NCBI GenBank assembly: GCA_030770545.1
Contig: CM061102.1
Location: forward strand, 6,871,501-6,935,500
Reading direction: 5' to 3'
Length of the DNA: 64,000 nucleotides
Source of the DNA: Macropodus opercularis
Taxonomy: Eukaryota; Chordata; Actinopteri; Anabantiformes; Osphronemidae
Of this stretch, positions 12,387 to 22,400 are shown one piece after another; position 1 is the first letter of the stretch, and each line of letters starts with the position of its first letter. Both the position numbers and the translations under genes were made by a program. The notes beneath the pieces were generated by a model. That model was not told the DNA's origin. It saw nothing but the letters and a program-made list of their open reading frames with translations, and searched no databases.

Positions 12387-13121
12387 ATTATTATTTCCTA
12401 TTGGTCAAATACTTTTTCCGCCTTGCACCAAATGTTCTCTTCCACTGGAGGCTTCCTAATCTAGTGCAGATATATAAAAACCTGCAGATGAAGGTCTCTC
12501 TATAAGCAGTAGATACTCAATCAGAGACTGTTTGTGATTTTACAGTCTAGAATGGGAAAACGATCACAGCCCTGAACTGAGGGCAAACAGCAGGTCAGCA
12601 CAAACAAACCTATACAAACACGACCACTACTAGTCTGATCAATACACAGTTTAAGTTTGACCCACAGGCAGAATGTGAGACCAGGATGGAAACTGTAGGA
12701 AGACTGGTTCGGAGACACGCAACCCCGTGTCACTGAGCAGGTGTAACGACATGCTTACACAAATATAACATAAGAAAATATGAAAGGGCTTATAGGTACG
12801 ATGAGAAAATCCAATTCCTATATTTTAATCAAATTCCAGAGACTCGAGCTATTCGTTGGTCAAATCCAGAATAAAAGAGGTCAGGATTTAAATGTGTTCA
12901 ATCATTTCAGATAACTGGACCAAGGATTGAGGCTGTGGGAAAGACAAACACCTTACAACACAGTGGATGATTCATCTTTCCCACCAGATAACATGTTGTG
13001 TACAAATGCTCTACAAATAAAAGGTTTTATTTTATTTTATCTTATAGGTTGTACTTTTATTTATCTAGCTATCTTGAATGTTTTGAGATATGTCGTACCC
13101 ACTCACTCAGCAAACACAATT
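12387..13121. other. Intergenic gap between convergent genes
   Basis: Short AT-rich sequence between the 3' ends of the claudin gene (plus) and rbm41 (minus). No gene is seen. Confidence 0.6.
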
Positions 13122-13127
13122 TTTATT
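13122..13127 (-). terminator. rbm41: Candidate rbm41 polyadenylation signal
   Basis: AATAAA on the minus strand about 570 bases past the rbm41 stop. Further TTTTATT copies at about 13025-13040 are alternatives. Confidence 0.35.
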
Positions 13128-13696
13128 TACTAAACTAAAACCTCTGACATCAACAATTAAATAAACAAAAATGTAAAAGGCACAGTAGATCATGTTTCTG
13201 CTGTGGTATCAGTCATGTTAATGTTAAGATAAACAATTAATGAACTGAATAGTGATGGTCTGTGCATTTTAAATCTTGGTTTAGACTTGCAACTCTAAGG
13301 CAGACAACTAATGTCTGAATGTCTCCATCTAGTGCCCAAGCACAGAATATGACTACATATTTCTGCAGATGATCAACACACAGAACTAGCACATTCACAC
13401 GTCTGACTAAATGTATATTTACTGACAACATTCATATCTGTCCCATCAGATAGAACCTTATCAATATTAAAATTGTTAAAAACAAACATTTACCGAGCTG
13501 CTTCAATTAAAGCCGGTATTATTAATAAATACACTCACAAATTGAATGCCCCTCTGCTTCGTAATAAATATATGTGAAAAAAATTTGTTTTTACAGTGAG
13601 AAAACCATTTTCACTTTAAATCCAGAAACAAAATAACAATTACATTTTGTCATGATTTTGCACAACTCTGGAGAAATCATGTTGTCCTAAATAAAC

Positions 13697-13851
13697 CTAA
13701 TTTAGGTTTTTTAATGTCTTTTCATCCTGCACCTCATTCTCCTTTTGTCTCTTCTCTTCCTGTCGCTCCCAGCCAAACTCAACCACGAGCGGTTTCCCTA
13801 GCAACCTGTATCCATGGACCAATTGCAGGGCTTTTTGGGCTGTTTCAGGAT
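13697..13851 (-). CDS. rbm41: rbm41 terminal coding exon 7, RRM second half
   Basis: The acceptor is gttggcag|ATCCTG and the stop is TAG. It encodes the last helix and strand of the RRM (ALQLVHGYRLLGKPLVVEFG), then a charged tail rich in Glu and Lys. Confidence 0.95.
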
Positions 13852-16800
13852 CTGCCAACAGAAAACAAATACACTTAAACACAGCTGAGTTTATGGCTAC
13901 ATAAACACGTAAATGAATATTGCTGAATTTGTGCAGACTGTTTTTCACCTGGCAGCGTGATGAAAGCTTGACCCTTCATCCTGCCGGTCAGAAGGCGGTA
14001 TAGAATTGGGGGCCCATTCTCTGGCTCAAACCTTGAGAACAGTGCCACCAACTGTGCCACTGATGCCTGTGCACTCAGGTTCTTTACACACAGCACCTAC
14101 AGCACATGCATTAAAAACAGGAAAGGTATTGCAGTCACCCACATGGTCTACCCACTCACTGCCTTCTCTTCATAATCATAGAGCTCTGGAGGTTAATCTT
14201 GGTCTAATAAGTCAAGCTAGTGTAAATAAGGGCGACATTTTATGACTAAATAGTAAATACTTCTTATGGCAGTCATTAAAAAATAGTTAAGTAGGCTTTG
14301 AGAGCTTTTGAGAGCATTTCTTGCATTTTTTTAAACTATATATATACTCAGGACTTGTTTGAACTGTTGTTTCCACTGATGAATAGCTAGACCATACCTG
14401 TACCAATCTGATGAACAAACCATCAGAATAACACGGTTTTTACACGGTAACTTAAACTTTATGGCTGATATGTGTAAGTAAATACAGGCAGATGATACCT
14501 TGGAGGGTTTTCCTGGCTGGTAGCTTTGAAATCTTGGGATACTCCTTATCCCTTCCTCAGATTCACAGTTCATCTGGATTTCTTCATCCGTTATTGTTTC
14601 AATCTTTCCTGTGACAGTCAGTGGTCCACCTGATTGTGACCTCACCACTCCACACAGACTGCCGATTGCTTGACTTATAGTTATCTTTGTTGAAGTCACC
14701 AAACACGGTTTGTTCTGAGAGTGCTGCTTTGAGGTGACAGCTTTGGACTCTGAATGTCCCAATGACTTACTTTTTTCACCTTGCAGTTCATAATAATGAC
14801 CAGTGTTGCCTTCTGACTGTTTTCTGTTTGTCCTTGACTGCTGTACATTGTCATTGTCTCTCTCTTTGTCATTGTTGTGTGACTGATCAGTTCCATGTAT
14901 AGACTGTGATGCTGCAGTTGTTGAGTCTTGAGGTAAGGCTTGCTGTATTTCCTTACTGAGAACATCTCTGTAGAGACAGTTCAGTGGATCAGAAGGAGTT
15001 GCCTCCTGATGGCCTTCCTGGTTGTCTTCATCTGTGAAGGAACATACAACAAGATTTTATTTATCAAACCAATCCTACTCCAATATACAATTCCAACATG
15101 CTATATGTATGTGCTAGTTTATGCTAGCTGTACCCTTTCTCAGTTTGTCTGTCACAGAGAAAGCATATACACCATACTGATTTATTTGGATTTAGCTCAG
15201 TCGCATGCATCCTAATAACTTCCTAACACTTTGTACCTCGATGGTAAAGCGCTGTAAGAAAACCCAGCCGTTCATTTCCCTGGTACAGAGCTTGTTCGAT
15301 TTCCATTTCCCGGCGCGATAGTGGCCGACTGGCTGCGAAGCGCTGCGGCCGAGACAGGAGCTCCTCCCTGGCTTCGATCTTCTCTCTGATCACTTGCAGG
15401 CGCTGCTGTATAGCACATGGAGCTGCACACACACCATGGGACTGAGCAAACACAAATCAATGTCAGCCATTGGTTTGCTGCATGAACATGACATTTTTTT
15501 GATTTAAAGTTATGTATGTTATGTATTGTTTTTTTTTTACCCAAAACAGCAAAAAGCACAATAGATGACAAGAAAAGAATGTTTAGTTGACTCTGTCTCG
15601 GTTAGGTTTCACCTTCTCTTCTGCTTCTGGTGCATCTCTGCTCTGCCACAGCTGGATCTCAGCCTCAGTGAGGCCCAGCTCCCGCAGGCTGGCCAGCTCC
15701 TTCTCCCTGTCCTGCAGGGCCTGGAACTGTGAAAGGCTCCTCACTCCGGCTGCCTGCTCTCCAAACGGCCGGTAAAGTGCTGCTGGGGCAAAGCACTGCT
15801 TCTTGGCTACACATCTGTAAGACAGCATTTATTCCAACATGACTTTGTGTGCAGACATATGCATACATAATGCAAGATCCACTCCTAACTCCATTGAAAG
15901 TAGCTAAAGACCAAGAATGTTATTTAAACTTGCCTGACCTGAATGCTGTGTTTGATTTTTTACAGTGACAAATTGCTTGGCCCTAAGGTAGTAAAGTTGC
16001 CCTAAGGCCTGGGTATAGCAAACTCTTTAGGCTGCTCAGTGGGACATAATAGGAATGTATCAGAACATTTGATGAACATCCAAAGTACCTCACAATAAAA
16101 TGGATTTTGCTTTTGTGGTTGTGGCTGTGCAGAGGACTGTGATGGGAATAAAGCTGCTGCTTTCTTTTTGCATTGAGCTATATTACAGCAAAACTCTGGC
16201 AGGTGTTTCCTTGTTTAATATTTATTTATTTTAACTGTGTAGCAGTCATTCAACCATAATTTAGATTTGAATGTTCAAATGTTTTGGACAAAGATTTAAG
16301 GCCTGCTAAAATAACTAAACATTTAGAACTTAATTTCTCTGCACAATATCATGTTATATTATAACATATATAAAGATCCCCTGTAATGCAAAATCCACTT
16401 TTTAGACATTCTGGCACATTTATATGACTCTAGTGAGTATGTTAGAAGTGAACTTCCTGCTTTTTCCACACTTTGCTGTTTTCCAGAATGGTCCATTCAG
16501 CACCTTGTCGACATAGACTAGGGTCTGTCATCACAAACTGACATCAGGCTCCACCCAAACACCGCCCAAGACAAACTTAGCCAAAACTTGATTTCGGCCA
16601 TTGCTGCCAGCACTGCCAACACCACTTCACCACTGCTTTGAGAATGAGCATACACTCAACGCCTAGGTTTAAACCACAGCTGAGGCTGAAGAAGGTATCT
16701 ATCAGTTACCAAGTTGAGAACCCTCCTGCAAAGAGAATTGGGGATCACACTTAATTTGTAAATAGGCCAGTGGAAATTAAATTCACAGATACCTCAGACC

Positions 16801-17604
16801 TTCAGGGCCAATATTCTTTAGCCTGAAAAGCATCATAGAGGACATTTAAAGGAAAAACTCATCTTCTACAGAAATGAATAGTTTGTTACCGGTTAAAATC
16901 AACATCGGTGTCAAGCTGCTGAAGAAGGAGGCTGTGAAGCTGCCGCTGGCCTTCAGTCTCCTGCTCCTCCAGCAGTGGACCATCCTCACAGGATCTTCGA
17001 CTCACCCTGACAAATATAAGACAGAGAGACACCAGTTCAGACGTGTTGTGGGTTATAACAGCCAATAAGGGGAACAACAGCCTGTCATTTTGTAGACAGT
17101 AATTCAATAGGTGTCTAACTTCTGGGATGCTTAGAAATCATTATTTCCTCAGTAGACAGATTAATGGTTGAATTAAGTATTTGCTCATTAACTTTTCATT
17201 TTATTACAATTCTAGGCAATCCCTGTATTTTTCCCCATCAGTGTGTTGAACGTCAAACTCCTGTAGCTCAAGATAGACGTGATGCAGGCTGTATATGTTA
17301 CCATAATAAGCAGGTAAGACTTTAAAACGTTCAACGCAGTTAAACGCCAGCAGTTTATAGTGAGCAATAAAGCAATTACTGAAGCAAGAAACTAGGCTAA
17401 TGCTAGCTTAGTTGGCTGCAGCTATATCATGACAAGAATGGTGCCTGAAACAGACATAAAAGTACGTATTTGCTCTAAGCGGGAGAGTGTCTGATAGCAA
17501 CAGAAACACTGTGGCCACATTTCGACAGAATTAAACTGGTTCACATGTAACACCTCACAGTTACTGGTCTATTTCTGACAACAGCGTAAAGTTTACCTCT
17601 TCAT
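13697..17604 (-). CDS. rbm41: RNA-binding motif protein 41 (complete)
   Basis: RBM41 is a nuclear RRM protein related to U11/U12-65K and associated with the minor (U12-type) spliceosome. Seven coding exons join in phase: 17597-17604, 16890-17006, 15613-15814, 15237-15441, 14499-15031, 13949-14096 and 13697-13851. They total 1368 nt, or 455 residues against about 413 in human. The start MKRVSRRS, the block EEQETEGQRQLHSLL, the FAPAALYRPFGEQAAG block and the LSRREMEIEQAL block all match the family. The C-terminal RRM covers about 356-440, with RNP2 VLCVKNL at 356-362 and RNP1 KGQAFITL at 396-403. The extra length is mostly in the low-complexity Ser/Gln/Asn-rich exon 5. The gene is head-to-head with klf8 and tail-to-tail with the claudin. 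Confidence 0.95.
13949..14096 (-). CDS. rbm41: rbm41 coding exon 6, RRM first half
   Basis: The acceptor is tgctgtag|GTGCTG and the donor is CCAG|GTGAAA. It encodes both RNP motifs of the RRM. Confidence 0.95.
14499..15031 (-). CDS. rbm41: rbm41 coding exon 5
   Basis: The acceptor is ccttcacag|ATGAAG and the donor is TCCAAG|GTATCA. This long, open, mostly disordered exon is rich in Ser, Gln and Asn. It ends with the family motif IPRFQSYQPGKPSK just before the RRM. The exon accounts for most of the length gain over human RBM41. Confidence 0.9.
15237..15441 (-). CDS. rbm41: rbm41 coding exon 4
   Basis: The acceptor is tttgctcag|TCCCAT and the donor is CGAG|GTACAA. It encodes a charged helical segment including AIQQRLQVIREKIEAR and SRREMEIEQALYQG. 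Confidence 0.93.
15613..15814 (-). CDS. rbm41: rbm41 coding exon 3
   Basis: The acceptor is cttacag|ATGTG and the donor is GAGAAG|GTGAAA. It contains the conserved FAPAALYRPFG and SLRELGLTEAEIQLW blocks. Confidence 0.93.
16376..16700. repeat. Possible interspersed-repeat fragment in rbm41 intron 2
   Basis: The stretch has a texture unlike the flanking intron: a short GC-rich block with phrases such as GGCTCCACCCAAACACCGCCC, flanked by AT-rich DNA. It might be a non-autonomous DNA element. I found no terminal inverted repeats or target-site duplication, so this is only a suspicion. Confidence 0.15.
16890..17006 (-). CDS. rbm41: rbm41 coding exon 2
   Basis: The acceptor is atttgtcag|GGTGAG and the donor is AACCG|GTAACA. 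It encodes the conserved acidic helix ETEGQRQLHSLLLQQLD. Confidence 0.92.
17597..17604 (-). CDS. rbm41: rbm41 coding exon 1
   Basis: Only eight coding bases (Met-Lys plus two bases of Arg) before the donor ATGAAGAG|GTAAAC. Joined to exon 2 it gives MKRVSRRS, matching the known vertebrate start MKRV. The open frame around exon 2 alone would miss this start. Confidence 0.85.
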
Positions 17605-17605
17605 G

Positions 17606-17676
17606 CTTCCGCTTTGTGATTCTAGTTCCGGCGCATGGACTCTTGGGAAATGTAGTAGAACCATGCGCTGTGCGCA
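17606..17676 (-). promoter_or_regulatory. rbm41: rbm41 core promoter with ETS, ZNF143-type and NRF1-like motifs
   Basis: On the minus strand, just upstream of the ATG, there are a GCGGAAG ETS-like site at the start codon and CCGGAA at 17626-17631. ACTACATTTCCCA at 17644-17656 is the left half of the ZNF143/SBS consensus. The near-palindrome TGCGCTGTGCGCA at 17664-17676 is NRF1-like. Together they suggest a TATA-less housekeeping promoter with a very short 5' UTR. Confidence 0.55.
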
Positions 17677-18154
17677 GCAAAATTCCTGAAATTGGTCGAG
17701 GATATTTTATTTATATATATTTTATATTTTGTGCATATTTTTGACATATATTGTTGTACATTGTTTTAATCTGAATAAGTCGAAAAGTCTGACTGTTCGG
17801 TGACGAATCAGATTTAACGTAAATAAAAAAGGTCGATACTTATATGCAGTATGTATTAAAACTTTATAGTCAAAAGTATATATTATATCTTGTTGCTCTA
17901 AAATTCATAGTCTAATCGATGTCTAATTATTTAGTCTAATAACGTGGCGTTAATGTTATTTTTTCCTGATATTCCTGAGGTCATATAGTAAATTCTGAGA
18001 AAAGCCATATTATGTTTTATCCAAAAAACGTTTCTCCTGGTGAACCCATTAAATGATATTTTCTCTGAATATGAGCGAAGACAGCTTCGGAATCTGTCGG
18101 GGAGAGACGGACTCTGTGTGAGAGGCTCTGCCGCTTGGCGCCCCGTGGACCTCC
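17677..18154. other. AT-rich spacer between rbm41 and klf8 promoters
   Basis: AT-rich sequence with no supported gene. It separates the rbm41 promoter from the X-box/YY1 region. Confidence 0.5.
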
Positions 18155-18190
18155 GTAACCATGGCAACTGCACACAACAAAGATGGCGGC
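18155..18190 (+). promoter_or_regulatory. RFX X-box followed by YY1 motif
   Basis: GTAACCATGGCAAC at 18155-18168 fits the RFX X-box consensus GTNRCC-N2-RGYAAC exactly. Twelve bases on, AAGATGGCGGC (18180-18190) is a full YY1 motif, usually found just downstream of transcription starts in this orientation. Its ATG opens a 24-codon reading frame starting MAATVQPQND. The pair suggests an active plus-strand start of unknown identity. Confidence 0.5.
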
Positions 18191-18256
18191 GACTGTGCAG
18201 CCTCAAAATGACATTTCATTTGTCACAGGTGTTCCGTTTTTTTTGTTTTTTTACAG

Positions 18257-18343
18257 ACGGACACTGTAAATTGGCAGATCTGTAGCTGCAGTGAACAGAG
18301 ACAAAGAGAGAGAGAAAACATGACAAACATTTCATACGCGAAG
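18257..18343 (+). other. Cryptic first-exon-like segment (alternative klf8 start or orphan)
   Basis: A near-ideal acceptor (long T tract then acag) precedes the segment. It ends at AAG|GTAATA after an ATG in good context (aacATGA) that reads MTNISYAK. The donor is in phase 0, the same phase as klf8 exon 2, so it could serve as an alternative klf8 first exon. No transcript evidence is available. Confidence 0.2.
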
Positions 18344-18344
18344 G

Positions 18345-18361
18345 TAATAATAATAATAATA
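18345..18361. repeat. (TAA)n short tandem repeat
   Basis: An AT-rich trinucleotide run directly after the candidate donor at 18344. Confidence 0.8.
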
Positions 18362-18463
18362 TTAAGACCCAGTCGTGCGCCTTTATGCTTCTTCCAATAG
18401 AAATCAGCATATGTCCCAGCTCGTGTCAGCCATTACGCTGAAATACATCTAATCGCGTACGTG

Positions 18464-18492
18464 CCACACCCGTTCCACCGCTGAGGGTGTGG
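18464..18492. promoter_or_regulatory. klf8: Inverted pair of CACCC boxes
   Basis: CCACACCC at 18464-18471 and its exact reverse complement GGGTGTGG at 18485-18492 are separated by 13 bases. These are Krüppel-like factor binding sites, and mammalian KLF8 promoters are known to be controlled by other KLFs through CACCC boxes. Confidence 0.5.
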
Positions 18493-18653
18493 TCATAGCC
18501 GCGTCTTTGCGTCACAGTCGACCGCCTCCTGTTTCTCGGTCTGATCCGTGCGAGGTGTCAGTTTTATTACCGGGACGTTGCAAAATGTGTGAAAACGCTC
18601 CAAACAGCCCCCAACCCCGGCAGGCAGTGGCCTGTCCTCAATTAGCCGCTGGC

Positions 18654-18661
18654 TGACGTCA
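18654..18661. promoter_or_regulatory. klf8: Full palindromic CRE
   Basis: TGACGTCA, the consensus CREB/ATF site, lies at the upstream edge of the CpG-rich klf8 leader. Confidence 0.5.
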
Positions 18662-18859
18662 GTGAGGTGACATGTGTGCTTCGCTCCACCGTGTCAGCGA
18701 TAAGCCGCCTGCTCCTGCACCGTGACATTCCTAGACGGGCCGACCGTGGACGCGAGCAGCGCGGCGGGGCTCGCGTTCCGCCGCCTGCCTGCAGCCGCTG
18801 TCAGGCCGCCGGTAGCTCCGCTGCTCCGCAGGGCTGCGCAGCTCCTGACTGACAGAGAG

Positions 18860-19048
18860 ATGAGGGGTGGGGACGCAGGGTGGGGTCACAAGCAGGGAGA
18901 GGCGGAGGAGGAAAAGGCAGAGAGAGAGAGCCCAGCCCTTGAACGCACGGTAACAACACGCCGACAGAGAGAGAGGGAGACACTCAGAGAGACCGGCCGT
19001 TTTTTGGGGGTCGCAGAGGGAACCGACGACGCTGCGGATATGAACTGA
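18860..19048 (+). other. klf8: Upstream ORF in the presumed klf8 5' UTR
   Basis: An ATG with G at -3 opens 62 codons (MRGGDAGWGHK...) ending 204 bases before the klf8 ATG. The peptide is low-complexity and not recognisable. If the leader is transcribed, this ORF could reduce or gate translation of klf8. The TSS is not known, so inclusion in the mRNA is inferred. Confidence 0.35.
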
Positions 19049-19252
19049 AAAGAAACACTGGGAGAGGCAGGGATCGCATTGCTGAGTCCCGAAAATCTAG
19101 TGTAAAGGTGGCAAACTAGTCCCCCCCTGAACCCACAGTTCTTATTCAGATACAGCTACACCCAAAGCCCCGAGCGACCCCCTCCTGCTCCTCCTGCTCC
19201 TCCTGCTCCTGCTGCTCCACCCCTCCGCCGCTGCAGCGCTCCGGCAACCGAG

Positions 19253-19279
19253 ATGCACACGGAGACCCGTAACAAGAAA
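19253..19279 (+). CDS. klf8: klf8 coding exon 1 (proposed start)
   Basis: Nine codons, MHTETRNKK, before the consensus donor AAA|GTAAGT at the end of a CpG-rich leader. Phase 0 matches exon 2. The Kozak context is moderate (G at -3). An alternative 5' exon is possible, so this start is the weakest part of the model. Confidence 0.6.
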
Positions 19280-19411
19280 GTAAGTGCACGCTATTGACTT
19301 TGCCCCGGCCAATGGAGAAACAGCGAGACGTCTACCTGCGTGGACGGTCTGCCTGCACACAAGCAGAGTCGGTGTTGTCAGCTCAACATGTGCCAAATAT
19401 GAACGTCAGGG

Positions 19412-19466
<55 letters not shown>

Positions 19467-22400
19467 AGTCAGCTGAAAGTGGATCCTTGCAGGCGAGCAG
19501 TTTATTTTGCAATTAGCGTCAGAGTTTTGTAACATTGCGTTGCAGGGCCATCACTGTCACTGCCACGGTCAACGCGCACAGCGTCCGTGCAGAGGATTTC
19601 TCCGTGGGTCCGGGGTTAGCTCAGGTTCAATGAAATGCTCCGTGATCTCCGTGAGGCAGGAAGGAAACGGAACAAACTGCAGCTCGCAGGACACCATCTT
19701 AGCTTTTAAAGGGAAACGCACCACCCTGGGTGCACGGCTACTGTACTGTGGCTGCGCTGCCTCCACCTCCCAGCAGCTCTCTGCAAGGGGCCCTGCTGCA
19801 GACTTGTACCTTTAAATGAGCCCTGCCTCCACAGACTGTGTTTATCTGTCTGTTAAGCTGGCAGCGTGCTCCAAAGTGAATTTAATCTGCCGTGGGTACG
19901 GTGGCGTTATGACACAGAGGAGTTATGACACGGGAGCCAGCACCTGGATCTTCACTGCAGCCCGAGATCTGCCAATTTACAGTGTCTGTAAAAAACAGCT
20001 GTCACAACCAGCGTGGACAATGGATGCATCCAGTGTTTGAACCTCACCGTGACCTCACCTGTTTGTCAGACTTGGGCCCTTTTGTTTCACCCTGACATGT
20101 GCTTTTAGCTTTGTGGACACACCGGATTGATTTAATTAGCTGCGTATTAATAGCTGCGTAGTTTTATTGCAGCACAGTTTAGGGAAGGTCACTGCACAAT
20201 TATACGTAGTGTGGTTAGTATCGCTAAGTGTGATTATTTATTTTTTGTCATCGTTGTTGTCAGTCGTTTAGAGCAGGCGTGTCCTGCCGCTGTAAGTGCA
20301 GGCGTCGTTGGGAAAACAAGCAGGAATGTGGCCCTCGTGGACCAGCACTGGAACGACGCTGCTTTAGTTCATCCTGCATGCTCACCGGGAAGAAGCCCCA
20401 AACCCAAGAAGCCCCTCCTTCACCTTTTTCTAATACATTTAAACTACAAATATCTTTGTTTATCACACTGAGGCCAAAACATCATCGGTAAACAGATACG
20501 CTGTACACATTGTGCCATACGTCTGTATCTCCAGGTATTGAATTGAGAGACTGTAAAGTTTAATTAATTACAAACATGATCAGGTTTTCTTAAGGCCCTT
20601 GTACTAATTTGGTTTTACATTTGGATTGGTAGCAAAATGATGCCAAAAGTAATATTTTTCATTACACTACTCTACCCACAGATGTTTATCTTGGAAGGTT
20701 GAATCATTCTGTTTCCAGAGCAGCCCTTTCCATGGTGGAGATACAGGTGGATTAGCACAGGGTGTCTGTTTTGTCAGATCTGTATGAATGGTCAAAGTGC
20801 TTTGGGCCCCAGGGCAAACATGTGACTACTTTGCTCAGCGAAGGGCTTTAAAGTGAAAGAGGAAACCAATGGATGTGTAAATCTGTAGCCTTGTGACTGA
20901 AGAAAACTGCTTTTACGTCTGTGCCGCGGAACCATTCTATTTAAAAAGTATCGTTAAATAGTTTCCATGTGTCTCCATCCACATGTGCTGTTATAACCTG
21001 CTTCATACAATTATAAGTAGCACATCTATTATATATGAAATGGGCATCTGTGTAACCCAGGAAATGCAAATGAACAACAGCAGCTGAGTCACAATCTCTT
21101 CATTTGCCAAATACAGTAAATCTGCTGGAATCTGCAGCCGGCAGCAACGCGTCATCCTCAGTAACCACGGTGGAGAAGGTGTGAGCAGCGCTCCGATGTG
21201 GGTATCATTGCTGATTTGATTGAGTTTACTGATGCTTATTAACATGTGCAGACACTGAAAACGTGTCTGCACATGTCCGATATGTGAGTTAAGACCGTGT
21301 CGTTATTTGACTGCATCTCCAGTGCGTGGTTGTTCTTTAAGTTGCATCGGGGACACAAGTTGGACTTTAACTAGATTACATTCAGTCAGATCAGGTCTGG
21401 TATGGATACTGCCTTTTGCCTGGGTTTTGGGTCTGTGTCTAATACCTTGGTTGGCTCTGCGTTGATTTGCTACCAGCTGATCTTGTTTGAATGTAAATTG
21501 TGAAATGTGTATCTGTGCATTATATGTCACGACTCTGGAGGTCACACGCTTTCTTTATAGCTGAGGAAAAGTGTGTTTGTCTGATGTTGTGGGTTAGTTA
21601 CGTTGTGGGTAGGGTCTCATATTTTGGACATAAAAAGGTGTAATATTTTACTAATAACCACACTCAAGATGTTTTTTACCTTTGCCCCAGATGTTTATTT
21701 TTGACCCTGTGGAAGTGGAAATCAATTTCCTCTCATCATATTGAAGGCGGTGCATTATTGCAAGTGTAGCTAACTGTATAGTATTTCACTGATCTGCATC
21801 ACCGACGCACAGCTGAGGTGTGTTTGTGTGTTGTTGTGTGTGTTTGTCCTGGCTCAACCGGACCCTGCATGTGAGGCTGTGGTCAGCCATACATGGGCAG
21901 GGCATCAGCAGCAGTGCCCTTGAATACAAAGTCTGCAGGGGTGTGTGTGACAGTGTTAAGAGCAATAGTGGGAGCTGATGCCTCACATCAGGCAATGATT
22001 AACTAGACTGAACAAAGTTTGATCAAACTGCTGAGATTGTGGACATTTATGCCACACAGACACACATAAGCTGTCGGAGTGGCATCGGTGGACATCAACC
22101 AGTTGTAGCCAACGGTGTCACCTTCAACTCGTGGGATGTGCCAACTGCGCCGATGATGCTTCTATAAAGTGAAGCCCACGGGAGTTTGAAACCGCTTTAA
22201 TGATTTAAACATCAAGGCACATCCCAGACATTAGTATCAAAGGCATTTTTAATTTTAGTCCTCAATCAGTCAACAAAATTATGTAGTAGAAACAGAAAAA
22301 AACAAAAGAGTGTGCAACTTGCAATACATTTCAACGATCAGCTCAGTTATTGTTATAACAGAGTTTTTACCCTCACACCATCAGTTATCATGGTCAGACA

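Noticed and set aside
13796..13809. X-box-like sequence in rbm41 exon 7
   Set aside because: It has mismatches in the half-sites and lies in conserved coding sequence, so it is explained by the RRM codons.
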